A stretch of DNA of 64,000 nt from Mediterraneibacter butyricigenes. Its GTDB lineage: Bacteria > Bacillota > Clostridia > Lachnospirales > Lachnospiraceae. Where the stretch lies: the NCBI RefSeq assembly GCF_003574295.1, contig NZ_BHGK01000001.1, positions 992,001 to 1,056,000 of the forward strand. Reading direction: 5' to 3'. Both the position numbers and the translations under genes were made by a program. Under the pieces are notes generated by a model. The model ran no database searches. It had not been told where the DNA came from and worked only from the letters and a program-made list of their open reading frames with translations. This document shows positions 56,679 to 64,000 of this stretch, one piece after another; the first letter of the stretch is position 1, and each line of letters opens with the position of its first letter.

Positions 56679-57590
56679 TTACTCTTCCGGAAAATCCAGT
56701 TCTGTTGTCATCCTATCTTTTCCCGCTTTTGCTCTCGGGAAAATCTTCCATACCTCTTCCATATAATCATCCGGCCAGGTCAGGGACGGGCTGTAATGCG
56801 TCAACCACATCTCACCCACTTCTGCATCCTTCGCCAGTTCCGCTGCTTCATGAAAGGTCATATGCTTATAGGCCTTCGCCTTTTCCATCTTTTCCTTTTC
56901 CCCATACATCCCTTCGCAGATAAACAGATCCGATCCTTTCGCATTTTCCCGGATGGAAGCTGTTGGTCTGGTATCGGTAGTATAAGTCAGTTTGATTCCT
57001 CTTCGCGCTGGGCCAAGAACCATGTCCGGTGTATAGGTCTTACCTTCCCACTCCAGCGTTTCACCCTTCTGGAGCCGCCCCCAATAATTTCTCGGAACCG
57101 GAAGCTCTTTTGCTTTTTCTACGTCAAATTTACCGTTTCGGTCAATTTCCAGTGTATAGCCATAACACAGTACATTATGGTTCACCCGGAATGCTTTCAG
57201 GCGATACCCATTTAACTCAAAGGTCTGAGTCGCCCCTTCGATCTCCAGAAATTTCAATTCAAACGGCAATTCCGGAGCAATCACGCGCAATGCGTTTACC
57301 ACTCGTTCCAACCCTTTCGGCCCGATCAGCGTCAACGGTTCTGTACGCTCCGCATTCCCCATGGTTAAAAGCAGTCCCGGCAGACCGCTGATATGATCTC
57401 CATGAAAATGAGTAAAACAGATCACATCTATCGGTTTTGGGCTCCACCCCTTCTCCTTGATCGCAATCTGTGTTCCTTCCCCGCAGTCAATCAACAGACT
57501 GCTGCCGTTGTAACGCACCATCAACGACGTCAGCCATCTATACGGGAGCGGCATCATTCCGCCACTTCCCAGTAAACACACATCCAGCAT
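56679..57590 (-). CDS. rnz: Ribonuclease Z
   Basis: A 303-residue metallo-beta-lactamase-fold nuclease starting at the ATG behind [33 protein letters not shown] (the HxHxDH zinc site), [12 protein letters not shown], the DTRPT aspartate and [11 protein letters not shown] with TH near the end are as in the RNase Z family. It removes 3' trailers from pre-tRNAs; the tRNA genes in this window lack encoded CCA, which fits such processing. Confidence 0.92.
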   Translation of the reverse strand: MLDVCLLGSGGMMPLPYRWLTSLMVRYNGSSLLIDCGEGTQIAIKEKGWSPKPIDVICFTHFHGDHISGLPGLLLTMGNAERTEPLTLIGPKGLERVVNALRVIAPELPFELKFLEIEGATQTFELNGYRLKAFRVNHNVLCYGYTLEIDRNGKFDVEKAKELPVPRNYWGRLQKGETLEWEGKTYTPDMVLGPARRGIKLTYTTDTRPTASIRENAKGSDLFICEGMYGEKEKMEKAKAYKHMTFHEAAELAKDAEVGEMWLTHYSPSLTWPDDYMEEVWKIFPRAKAGKDRMTTELDFPEE

Positions 57591-57639
57591 TTTTTCTTTT
57601 CCTTTCAACTTTCGCGGAGTTTCACCAACCCCTTTTCAT

Positions 57640-57879
57640 CTACTCCTGAATCCCGACCGGAATTTGAAACCCGCTAATCCATTTATCATAACATTCTTCA
57701 CACAAATCAAAAGAATGTGTCTCTCCATCTTTTTTCGAAAAATAGCCCCAACTGCAATCCGCCGAAAAGACGCCTTCTCTTACAATCCCGTCTTTTACAG
57801 TCAGTTCTTTTCCGCAACAGTTGCAGACTATCTTTTTCAGTTCTTTTTGTTCTTTTACTTCCACACCAAACTGGCGCAT
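57640..57879 (-). CDS. Small Cys-rich, probable zinc-binding protein
   Basis: 79 residues, from the ATG behind AGGAGGAA at 57879. Two cysteine pairs, IVCNCCGKEL and LCEECYDKW, suggest a treble-clef or ribbon zinc site; between them lies GVFSADCSWGYFSKKDGE. Similar small proteins are seen as conserved hypotheticals in clostridia. It is encoded between rnz and rimI in the t6A operon, so a link with RNA or ribosome biology is possible but unproved. Confidence 0.7.
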   Translation of the reverse strand: MRQFGVEVKEQKELKKIVCNCCGKELTVKDGIVREGVFSADCSWGYFSKKDGETHSFDLCEECYDKWISGFQIPVGIQE

Positions 57880-57972
57880 ACTGATTCCTCCTGTATTCCG
57901 ACATTCGGTTGTCTCTGGTTTCTGTCCCATTATAACCTGTTTTCTCTGCCGTTCCTACCGGAAATCTTTTCC

Positions 57973-58440
57973 TCACTTCAGCACTTTACTCATTAGCACC
58001 GCATGATCGCCGGGATTCTGATAGAAATTTTTCCGCACGCCATCCACAGAAAATCCCATAGACGCATAGAAGCCTCTGGCCCCTTCATTTTTTTCGCGTA
58101 CATCCAGAAGAATCCGCATGATCTGATGATCTTTGGAAATTTCTTCCAGATTTTTCAGAAGAAGTGCTCCTATCCTCTGTCGTCTGCCGCTTTTTGCTAC
58201 GGCAATCCGGTAAATTTCACACTCGTCCAGCACCGCGCCATACAGAACATACCCGAGAATATTCCCCGATCGCACCGCCACGATGCAGCCCGTATTTTTT
58301 TCTGCAAGCGACTCTTGCAGCGACCGCAGGCTCCACGGATCCGTAAAACATTTTCTCTCCAGCGTTTCAATTTCTTCCAGATCTTCTGCGGTGGCAGATC
58401 TCAGCGTAATCTCAGCATGATTCTCCATATTCGCTTCCAT
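57973..58440 (-). CDS. rimI: Ribosomal-protein S18 alanine N-acetyltransferase RimI
   Basis: About 155 residues from the ATG behind CAGGAG at 58440. GNAT fold: LRSATAEDLEEIETLE, CFTDPWS, GYVLYG, IYRIAVAKSGRRQRIGALLL (acetyl-CoA loop R-x2-G-A) and EGARGFYASMGF. RimI acetylates the N-terminus of S18 or related substrates. It stands in the classic tsaE-tsaB-rimI-tsaD order. Confidence 0.9.
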   Translation of the reverse strand: MEANMENHAEITLRSATAEDLEEIETLERKCFTDPWSLRSLQESLAEKNTGCIVAVRSGNILGYVLYGAVLDECEIYRIAVAKSGRRQRIGALLLKNLEEISKDHQIMRILLDVREKNEGARGFYASMGFSVDGVRKNFYQNPGDHAVLMSKVLK

Positions 58441-58505
58441 ACTGTCTCCTGTCATTTTTTCATGCAATTTTCCAACATTTTTGCCCAACTTTTCTTGTGC
58501 CGGTT

Positions 58506-59240
58506 TTATGCCTGTTCTTTCTCCTTCTTCAGCCGTTCCATCCGTTCCCGTTCCGCCTGAGACAGTCTGAGATAATCCGGCTTGTGTTCCATCGCCGTTT
58601 CTGTCCGCCCTTCTTTATAATACTGGATTCCCAGTGCTCCGACCGCCGCGGCTCTCTGTCTGTTTAAATGCGCCGGTGCATACGTATGGGGCACTTTCAG
58701 TTCCTGATCCAGAATCGCTTTATAAACCGGCACACCGTCTCCCAAAAAGACGACCGGCTGGTTCTTTTCGTTTAATTTCTCTGCCAGCTCGCTGACTGCA
58801 ATCGCCATCTGTTCTTCTACCACGCAAAATGTATCTGTTCCGTCTTCCTGTTTTTCAAACCGATAGAGTCCTGTATACACCTGATTTCTTCTGGCATCCA
58901 TAATCGGACAGATCAATCCGTTGTAGCCATACAGGTTGTATGCCAGTCCATCTACCGTCGGTATGTGGAGCAGTGGTTTGTCAAGCGCAAGTCCCAGTCC
59001 TTTCGCTGTGGCAGAGCCAATCCGAAGTCCGGTAAAGGAGCCCGGTCCCCCCGCAATCGCAATCGCGTCAATCTCTCCCAGATCCTGCTCTGTCATCTGC
59101 ACGATCTCGTCCAGCATGGGCAGAAGGGTCTGAGAATGTGTCTTTTTATAATTCACGGAATATTCTGCCAGAACCTGTTCTTCTTCCACAATCGCCACAG
59201 ATGCTACCAGTCCGGAACTATCCAGTGCTAATATCCGCAT
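58506..59240 (-). CDS. tsaB: t6A biosynthesis protein TsaB
   Basis: A 244-residue ASKHA-fold protein: ILALDSSGLVASVAIVE, SQTLLPMLDEI, AIAGGPGSFTGLRIG and MDARRNQVYTGLY are family motifs. TsaB dimerises with TsaD and is needed for threonylcarbamoyl transfer. It starts four bases behind tsaE. Confidence 0.93.
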   Translation of the reverse strand: MRILALDSSGLVASVAIVEEEQVLAEYSVNYKKTHSQTLLPMLDEIVQMTEQDLGEIDAIAIAGGPGSFTGLRIGSATAKGLGLALDKPLLHIPTVDGLAYNLYGYNGLICPIMDARRNQVYTGLYRFEKQEDGTDTFCVVEEQMAIAVSELAEKLNEKNQPVVFLGDGVPVYKAILDQELKVPHTYAPAHLNRQRAAAVGALGIQYYKEGRTETAMEHKPDYLRLSQAERERMERLKKEKEQA

Positions 59241-59244
59241 AATT

Positions 59245-59697
59245 TCACCCTTTCTTCGGTGTTTTCACCGTTATTTTCCGATAATCAAATCCTTTTTCAA
59301 GATCCTTTTCGATCAGAATCTCCGTCCGTTCTTCCGGAAGGATCTCCTCGATCAGATTGGACCACTCGATCAGCGAGACGCCTTCTCCGGAAATATAATC
59401 CTCATATCCGATCTCATCCATTTCCTCAATATCGCCGATCCGATACACATCAAAATGGTAGAACGGGAGTCGTCCCTCTTCATATTCCTGCACAATGGTA
59501 AAGGTCGGACTGCTAATCGGTTCCGTTATTCCAAGCCCTTTTGCAAACCCTTGTGTAAACAGGGTTTTCCCCACGCCAAGATCTCCGACCAGGGTATAGA
59601 CCTGCCCCGGCTTTGCCTGCGTTCCAAGCTTTCTTCCAAATTCCAGTGTTTCTTCCGGACTGTTCGTTTCCATTGAAAGCATATTCATTTCTGTCAT
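59245..59697 (-). CDS. tsaE: t6A biosynthesis ATPase TsaE
   Basis: A 150-residue P-loop ATPase: TLVGDLGVGKTLFTQGFA (Walker A), SSPTFTIVQEY, FYHFDVYRI and the W of IEWSNLI. It drives turnover of the TsaBD complex. Several in-frame ATGs stand at the start; the first (59697), behind AGAGG, is used. Confidence 0.93.
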   Translation of the reverse strand: MTEMNMLSMETNSPEETLEFGRKLGTQAKPGQVYTLVGDLGVGKTLFTQGFAKGLGITEPISSPTFTIVQEYEEGRLPFYHFDVYRIGDIEEMDEIGYEDYISGEGVSLIEWSNLIEEILPEERTEILIEKDLEKGFDYRKITVKTPKKG

Positions 59698-59700
59698 AGT

Positions 59701-60216
59701 TTATATTCCTCTGATCTTTACTTTTTCCGGTGCGGTATAAGCAGAGATAATCTGCAATGCAGGGATATATTTTACACCCATCTGCTTTTTCGGCAACAAA
59801 ATCACTCGTCTTTTTCCAAACAGAAGGATCACCTGCTGCCCGGTGGCTGTCACTTTCTGAATCTCCTGCCATCCGACTTTACGCTCTCCCTGGCTGCTTT
59901 TCGCCGAAATTCCGCTCTCTTCCAAAGTATAGCTCACTTTTTCAAAAAATGACAGGTCTTTTTTCGCCCGTTGCTTTCCATCCAGCCACATAGAGACCGG
60001 AATTCCGATTAACATCAAAAAAGCGGCCAGAATTTCCACATACCCGACCCAGTTGTTGCCCGCCGCTGCCGGATTCGTGATATCCTGAACCCCAAGCATC
60101 AGGCATATGATTCCCACCGGCACCGTAAGTATCCCAAAAACATTGGTATAATACCGATGAATCATATAATTCAGCCAAAGCTGACTGGTCAATTGTATCT
60201 GAAATTCTGTCCGCAT
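59701..60216 (-). CDS. YcxB-like membrane protein
   Basis: A 171-residue protein with two membrane helices (about residues 24-42 and 58-78), then a soluble C-terminal domain with ISAKSSQGERKVGWQEIQKV and VILLPKKQM, the pattern of YcxB-like domains. Function unknown. It starts behind GGAGG and lies three bases before tsaE, so it is the first visible gene of that operon. Confidence 0.7.
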   Translation of the reverse strand: MRTEFQIQLTSQLWLNYMIHRYYTNVFGILTVPVGIICLMLGVQDITNPAAAGNNWVGYVEILAAFLMLIGIPVSMWLDGKQRAKKDLSFFEKVSYTLEESGISAKSSQGERKVGWQEIQKVTATGQQVILLFGKRRVILLPKKQMGVKYIPALQIISAYTAPEKVKIRGI

Positions 60217-60241
60217 ATAAGTTCCTCCGACTTTCCTCTTT

Positions 60242-61420
60242 TTAATGATGGAAGAGTCGGATTCCTGTGAATGCCATCACCATATCGTATTTATCACACG
60301 CTTCTGTCACTACGCTGTCTCGCACAGAACCGCCCGGCTGTGCTATATATTTTACACCACTTTTGAATGCGCGGTCAATATTATCGCTAAATGGGAAAAA
60401 TGCATCGGATCCCAGCGCAACTTCTGTATTCTGCGCCAGCCACTCCTGCTTCTCCTCTTTGGTGAAGACTTCCGGTTTCACTTTAAAAATCGTCGGCCAT
60501 GCTTCATCGGAAAGCACATCCATATAATCCTCTCCGATGTATAAGTCAATCGCGTTGTCACGGTCTGCACGCTTGATTCCATCCACAAACTGGAGATTCA
60601 GCACCTTCGGGCACTGGCGTAAGAACCAGTTATCCGCCTTACTTCCTGCCAGTCTGGTACAGTGGATTCTGGACTGCTGTCCTGCGCCGATTCCGATTGC
60701 CTGTCCGCCCTTGGTAAAGCACACCGAATTGGACTGTGTATATTTCAATGTAATCATTGCGATCGCCAGATCAATCTTCGCCTGTTCCGTCAGATTCTTA
60801 TTCTTCGTTACAATATTTGCAAAAAATTCGTCATCGATCTTCAGTTCATTTCTTCCCTGCTCGAAAGTAATTCCAAAGACTTCTTTATGTTCGATCGGAT
60901 CTGGGGTGTAATCCGGATCAATCTGAATGATATTATAATTTCCACGTTTTTTCTGTTTCAGAATCTCCAGTGCTTCCGGTTCATATCCCGGTGCGATCAC
61001 ACCGTCTGACACTTCCGGTTTGATCAGCTTCGCGGTAGATACATCACAGACATCCGAAAGAGAAATGAAATCTCCGAAAGAAGACATCCGGTCTGCACCT
61101 CTGGCTCTTGCATAGGCACATGCCAGCGGAGACAGGTTCTCCCAGTCTTCTACCCAGTAAATCTTCGCCAGAACTTCTGTCAGCGGAAGTCCGACTGCTG
61201 CTCCCGCCGGAGACACGTGTTTAAAAGAAGTTGCCGCCGGAAGTCCGGTCGCTTTTCTCAGTTCTTTTACCAGCTGCCATCCGTTAAATGCATCCAGGAA
61301 ATTGATATATCCCGGCCTGCCGTTCAGCACCTGAATCGGAAGATCCTTTCCGTCTTTCATGTAGATTCTGGAGGGTTTCTGATTTGGGTTACATCCATAT
61401 TTTAATTCTAATTCGTTCAT
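60242..61420 (-). CDS. AICAR formyltransferase (PurH C-terminal-domain protein, free-standing)
   Basis: About 392 residues from the ATG at 61420, ten bases behind [50 protein letters not shown] (with the K-H pair used in catalysis), [12 protein letters not shown] and [12 protein letters not shown] mark the AICAR transformylase fold. It transfers formyl from 10-formyl-THF to AICAR. The IMP-cyclohydrolase half of ordinary PurH is absent and is supplied by the next gene upstream (61565-62278). Confidence 0.9.
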   Translation of the reverse strand: MNELELKYGCNPNQKPSRIYMKDGKDLPIQVLNGRPGYINFLDAFNGWQLVKELRKATGLPAATSFKHVSPAGAAVGLPLTEVLAKIYWVEDWENLSPLACAYARARGADRMSSFGDFISLSDVCDVSTAKLIKPEVSDGVIAPGYEPEALEILKQKKRGNYNIIQIDPDYTPDPIEHKEVFGITFEQGRNELKIDDEFFANIVTKNKNLTEQAKIDLAIAMITLKYTQSNSVCFTKGGQAIGIGAGQQSRIHCTRLAGSKADNWFLRQCPKVLNLQFVDGIKRADRDNAIDLYIGEDYMDVLSDEAWPTIFKVKPEVFTKEEKQEWLAQNTEVALGSDAFFPFSDNIDRAFKSGVKYIAQPGGSVRDSVVTEACDKYDMVMAFTGIRLFHH

Positions 61421-61564
61421 TCTCCACTTTCTCCTTTTATATCGGTACGCTTCATACTTTTCTATCCTCATTGATTTTTCAGGCGTTTTCTTCGAAATTC
61501 AAAGATTTTTCCAAGTCTCGTTTGTTCGACTTACACACTGTTTTTTCTTGTATATTCGTTTGTG

Positions 61565-62278
61565 TTATTGGTTCTTGTTTACGATTCTCGTCTCATACGC
61601 ACCGCTTGCAATGTCAATATACCGCACGAACAGGGAGACTTTATTTTCCTCATTCAGACTGTTCCAGAGCAGATCTGTAAATGCATCAATCTCACCGGAA
61701 ATCGCGATTTTCTTCGGTTCTCCCACAAAGCTTGGCAGTGGATTTCCATCACACTGATAGGTATGAATGAAACGCCCCTCGCCCGCCTGCGGATTTTCAT
61801 ATGCAAACGTATAACGCAGGCAGCTGTCCGGATTGCCGTCATCACTTTTCAAAATAGACATTGCATAGTTATAAGAGCCACGCTCTACATGCATAATTCC
61901 GGAAATTCTCGGAGTATAGTTTGGGGCATCCGGTTCAAATTCTCTGGATCTTAAGGACTGTTCGAACGTCATCTGATGATCCATTCCCTCGTAAATCGTA
62001 TCTGTCTGATCTCCATTGGTCACAATCGTTTTATTTCCCAGCACACGAACCGGCGCATAAATGATCAGCGACGGATCTGTCAGTTTGGACGGATCAAATG
62101 CCTGAGTGCGAATTCCTTCTCCCTCTTCCACAAAAATTCGATTTCTGCTGTTTTCGCTTCGTCCCATAATGAAATAAGCCGTCACCGCTTTAGTTCCATC
62201 CTCGCTTTTTCCGATAATGATTCCGCGTCCCGGATATGCATTACCTTTTAACTCCTGTTCAATGGATAACATCGTCAT
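61565..62278 (-). CDS. PurO-like IMP cyclohydrolase
   Basis: A 237-residue protein of the archaeal-type IMP cyclohydrolase family: NAYPGRGIIIGKSEDG, AYFIMGRSENSRNR, TNGDQTDTI and PRISGIMHVERG. It closes FAICAR to IMP, the last step of de novo purine synthesis. It precedes the AICAR formyltransferase gene with 144 bases between them and has a good promoter at 62335-62363. Confidence 0.85.
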   Translation of the reverse strand: MTMLSIEQELKGNAYPGRGIIIGKSEDGTKAVTAYFIMGRSENSRNRIFVEEGEGIRTQAFDPSKLTDPSLIIYAPVRVLGNKTIVTNGDQTDTIYEGMDHQMTFEQSLRSREFEPDAPNYTPRISGIMHVERGSYNYAMSILKSDDGNPDSCLRYTFAYENPQAGEGRFIHTYQCDGNPLPSFVGEPKKIAISGEIDAFTDLLWNSLNEENKVSLFVRYIDIASGAYETRIVNKNQ

Positions 62279-62321
62279 AACATGATCTCCTTTACTATCT
62301 GAACCTGTCGAATGTCGTTTC

Positions 62322-62350
62322 TCTTTCCAGATTTATTATATCCGGAAAGA
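62322..62350 (-). promoter_or_regulatory. Dyad overlapping the purO-like promoter, possible operator
   Basis: TCTTTCCAGA (62322-62331) and TCCGGAAAGA (62341-62350) form inverted arms (9 of 10 paired) around the -10 box. A repressor bound here would block the polymerase. Confidence 0.4.
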
Positions 62351-62363
62351 AACAGAAGCGCAA
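62335..62363 (-). promoter_or_regulatory. Promoter of the purO-like gene
   Basis: On the minus strand TTGCGC (62358-62363), 17 bases, TATAAT (62335-62340). Confidence 0.65.
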
Positions 62364-62385
62364 TCCTTCCGCATATTCGTTATTC

Positions 62386-63045
62386 TTAAGCGTTTTTAGA
62401 AATCTGGCTTCTAAAAAGAAGCCGATCCCTCTTTTCGCCAAACCACTGATTTACGACGCCAAGTACGGCACCCACCAGAACAGACGTGATGATGGTTCCC
62501 ACTCCGACAGATCCCAGTTCTCGCAAAACCAGCAGACAGGCTGCCAGAGAAACCACGACCATAGATACGTCAAATCCAATCTTCACTTTGTTAAATACCA
62601 CCTCTGTGGTGTCAGAAATTGCCTGCATGGCACCTTCTCCCGCAAGCGGAATAATATCTGCCGGAAGATAGAAGAAAATGCCAACCGCGATCAGTACCGC
62701 ACTGCCAAACATCATAAGGAAACGCACAATCAGCACTTCCGGTGTCGGTAAAAAGGAAAACAGGTAATTGGAAAATGTGGTAAAATATCCGAAAATCACG
62801 CCCACTACCACCTGCAGCAGATTTTTTTTACGGAATGCTTTTCTTAAAATTAAAATCTGCAACGCCACAAGAAATACGTGGAATACTATGGTTGCCTTTC
62901 CCATTTCCAGTCCTGTAATACAGGTGATGGTATATGGAATTGAGCTGACCGGTGATACTCCCAGATTTGATTTCACTGACATGGAAACGCCCAGTGTCAT
63001 TAAAAATAATCCAAAATAGTTTGGATGCAAACTGTTTGTCAGCAT
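62386..63045 (-). CDS. YczE/YitT-type integral membrane protein
   Basis: About 219 residues from the ATG behind GGGAG at 63045, with five to six hydrophobic segments. FLMTLGVSMSVKSNLGVSPV and IPLAGEGAMQAIS are typical of the YczE/YyaS/YitT group of membrane proteins; the transported or sensed molecule is unknown. Not obviously in an operon. Confidence 0.75.
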   Translation of the reverse strand: MLTNSLHPNYFGLFLMTLGVSMSVKSNLGVSPVSSIPYTITCITGLEMGKATIVFHVFLVALQILILRKAFRKKNLLQVVVGVIFGYFTTFSNYLFSFLPTPEVLIVRFLMMFGSAVLIAVGIFFYLPADIIPLAGEGAMQAISDTTEVVFNKVKIGFDVSMVVVSLAACLLVLRELGSVGVGTIITSVLVGAVLGVVNQWFGEKRDRLLFRSQISKNA

Positions 63046-63080
63046 AGCGCACTCCCATTTATCTGACAAGAAAAATCAAC

Positions 63081-63130
63081 AAAAAAAGAATGGATCGAAG
63101 AAAATATCTTCAACTTCATCCATTCTTTTT
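63081..63130 (-). terminator. Terminator of the SGNH hydrolase gene
   Basis: AAAGAATGGAT and ATCCATTCTTT form the stem with an inner GAAG/CTTC pairing; the minus strand continues with a long T run. Confidence 0.8.
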
Positions 63131-63182
63131 CCAATTTTTTATACGTTTAAAGTTTACTGCACTTTCTTTTGCCCCACATCTC

Positions 63183-63835
63183 TCAGCCCAGGATTTCTTC
63201 GATCTTCTCCTTCATCGCCTGTGCCAGCTTCTGATGGCCTTCCGGTGATAGATGTAGTTGATCCGCCTCGCTGCCAGTCACCAGTTCCGTTGCATTTAAA
63301 AATTCACATTCAAACTGCTGTGCCACCAGTTCATACCAATCCGGCAATACTTTTGCCTGCTTTATTGCTTCTTCCGCATCAAAAAAGGTGCAAAAGCCGA
63401 ATGTTCCAGATCTTCCCCCAACGCCGGAGGGGATACTATCAGAATCTTCAAATCCGGACATCCAAGCTGATAAGTCGCATATCCTTTGATCTTCATCAGC
63501 ATGTTCTGAAGACTTCCTGCGATATCCGGTGCCGGAAGAGAAAATTTCTTTTTCAGATCATTACTGCCCAACATAATGATCAGCAGATCAAAGGGATTGT
63601 GTGTTTCAATCATCGGCAACGCATAGTCCAAGCCACACTTCGTTCCCCATTCCCAGGGATCCGGATTTGCAATGGTTCGACCATTCTGCCCTTCCTCGAT
63701 GAGCTGGTATTCCTCGCCCAAAAGGCTTTGCAGAACCATCGTCCAACGAGTGGATTCATCATAACGGGTATGATTCACCGGATCATACCCCCAGGTATTG
63801 GAATCTCCGAAACATACAATACGTTTTTTCCTCAT
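63183..63835 (-). pseudogene. SGNH/GDSL-family hydrolase with a one-base frameshift
   Basis: The first 150 residues carry block I VCFGDSNTWGYDP (nucleophile S12), block II GQNGRT and block III MLGSNDLK. The remaining part, with DAEEAIKQAK and the catalytic D/H pair in DQLHLSPEGH, lies in another frame. The break is in a run of six T on the coding strand (63381-63386); one more T would restore a 217-residue esterase of the arylesterase/acyl-CoA-thioesterase-I-like type. It may be a true mutation, a phase-variable tract or a sequencing error. Confidence 0.8.
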
Positions 63836-63921
63836 AATCTCGCTCCTTCAATTCGTTGCTTTCTCTTCACTTGCTCGCTTTTCTCTGTTTCATTTTGCTA
63901 CTTTTCCTCATTCATCTCCCC

Positions 63922-63950
63922 ATTATAGCAATCCAGGATACTACCGGCAA
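63922..63950 (-). promoter_or_regulatory. Promoter of the SGNH hydrolase gene
   Basis: On the minus strand TTGCCG (63945-63950), 17 bases, an extended -10 TGC-TATAAT (TATAAT at 63922-63927). Confidence 0.65.
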
Positions 63951-64000
63951 GCACATTTCCAGAGTTCCTCCTTTTTCTCAATTTTCAATTGCCAAGAAAT

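Overview
The window reads as a chromosome segment of a Gram-positive gut clostridium, most likely a Lachnospiraceae relative (Blautia / Ruminococcus / Dorea group). The basis is the gene families (LCP protein, ECF S component, an NPKTG-type sortase substrate, PPi-type phosphofructokinase, SstT, 4-hydroxybutyrate dehydrogenase), GGAGG-type ribosome sites, and tRNA genes without encoded CCA. The genus is inference.

Layout. 1-1542: the end of a Tn916-family integrative element (xis tail, tyrosine integrase, arm-type repeats). 1543-1983: non-coding, with a strong promoter and a terminator that bracket a possible small RNA. 1984-13776: an AT-rich Wzx/Wzy capsule or exopolysaccharide operon on the minus strand (aminotransferases, priming transferase, two ATP-grasp ligases, epimerase, Wzy, two glycosyltransferases, Wzx, acyltransferase remnant). 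13777-17027: a rearranged junction with a HEPN-like orphan, remnants of an AAA15/RloB-type pair, an Rpn nuclease, and a duplicated module made of a wzx 3' end and a small Spo0A-C-like gene. 17028-30867: a second, more GC-rich Wzx/Wzy operon (LCP protein, CapD-type dehydratase, DegT aminotransferase, priming transferase, five further assembly genes), ending with the second Spo0A-C-like gene.

31102-48729: housekeeping and accessory genes: PPi-phosphofructokinase, tRNA-Arg, a DUF4317 protein, a vitamin B6 kinase / ECF S component / radical SAM operon, an RluA pseudouridine synthase, a large sortase-anchored surface protein, a HAD phosphatase, a six-tRNA operon with a rearranged tRNA remnant, a decayed 4-hydroxybutyrate locus, sstT and a PHP phosphoesterase.

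48770-54726: a minus-strand rRNA operon with the unusual order 16S-5S-tRNA-Ile-tRNA-Ala-23S-tRNA-Asn, two tandem promoters and readable processing stems, preceded by two tRNA-Ser genes. 54829-60216: a t6A/tRNA-maturation operon (YcxB-like protein, tsaE, tsaB, rimI, a small Cys protein, rnz, tsaD, ispD). 60242-63835: split last steps of purine synthesis (AICAR transformylase and PurO-like IMP cyclohydrolase as separate genes), a YczE/YitT-type membrane protein and a frameshifted SGNH hydrolase.

How it works together. Each polysaccharide operon has its own priming transferase, flippase and polymerase, so two surface glycans could be made. The LCP protein at the head of the second operon is the obvious attachment enzyme. 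In the first operon, two ATP-grasp ligases beside sugar aminotransferases suggest an amide-linked decoration. No CRISPR array or complete insertion sequence was seen.
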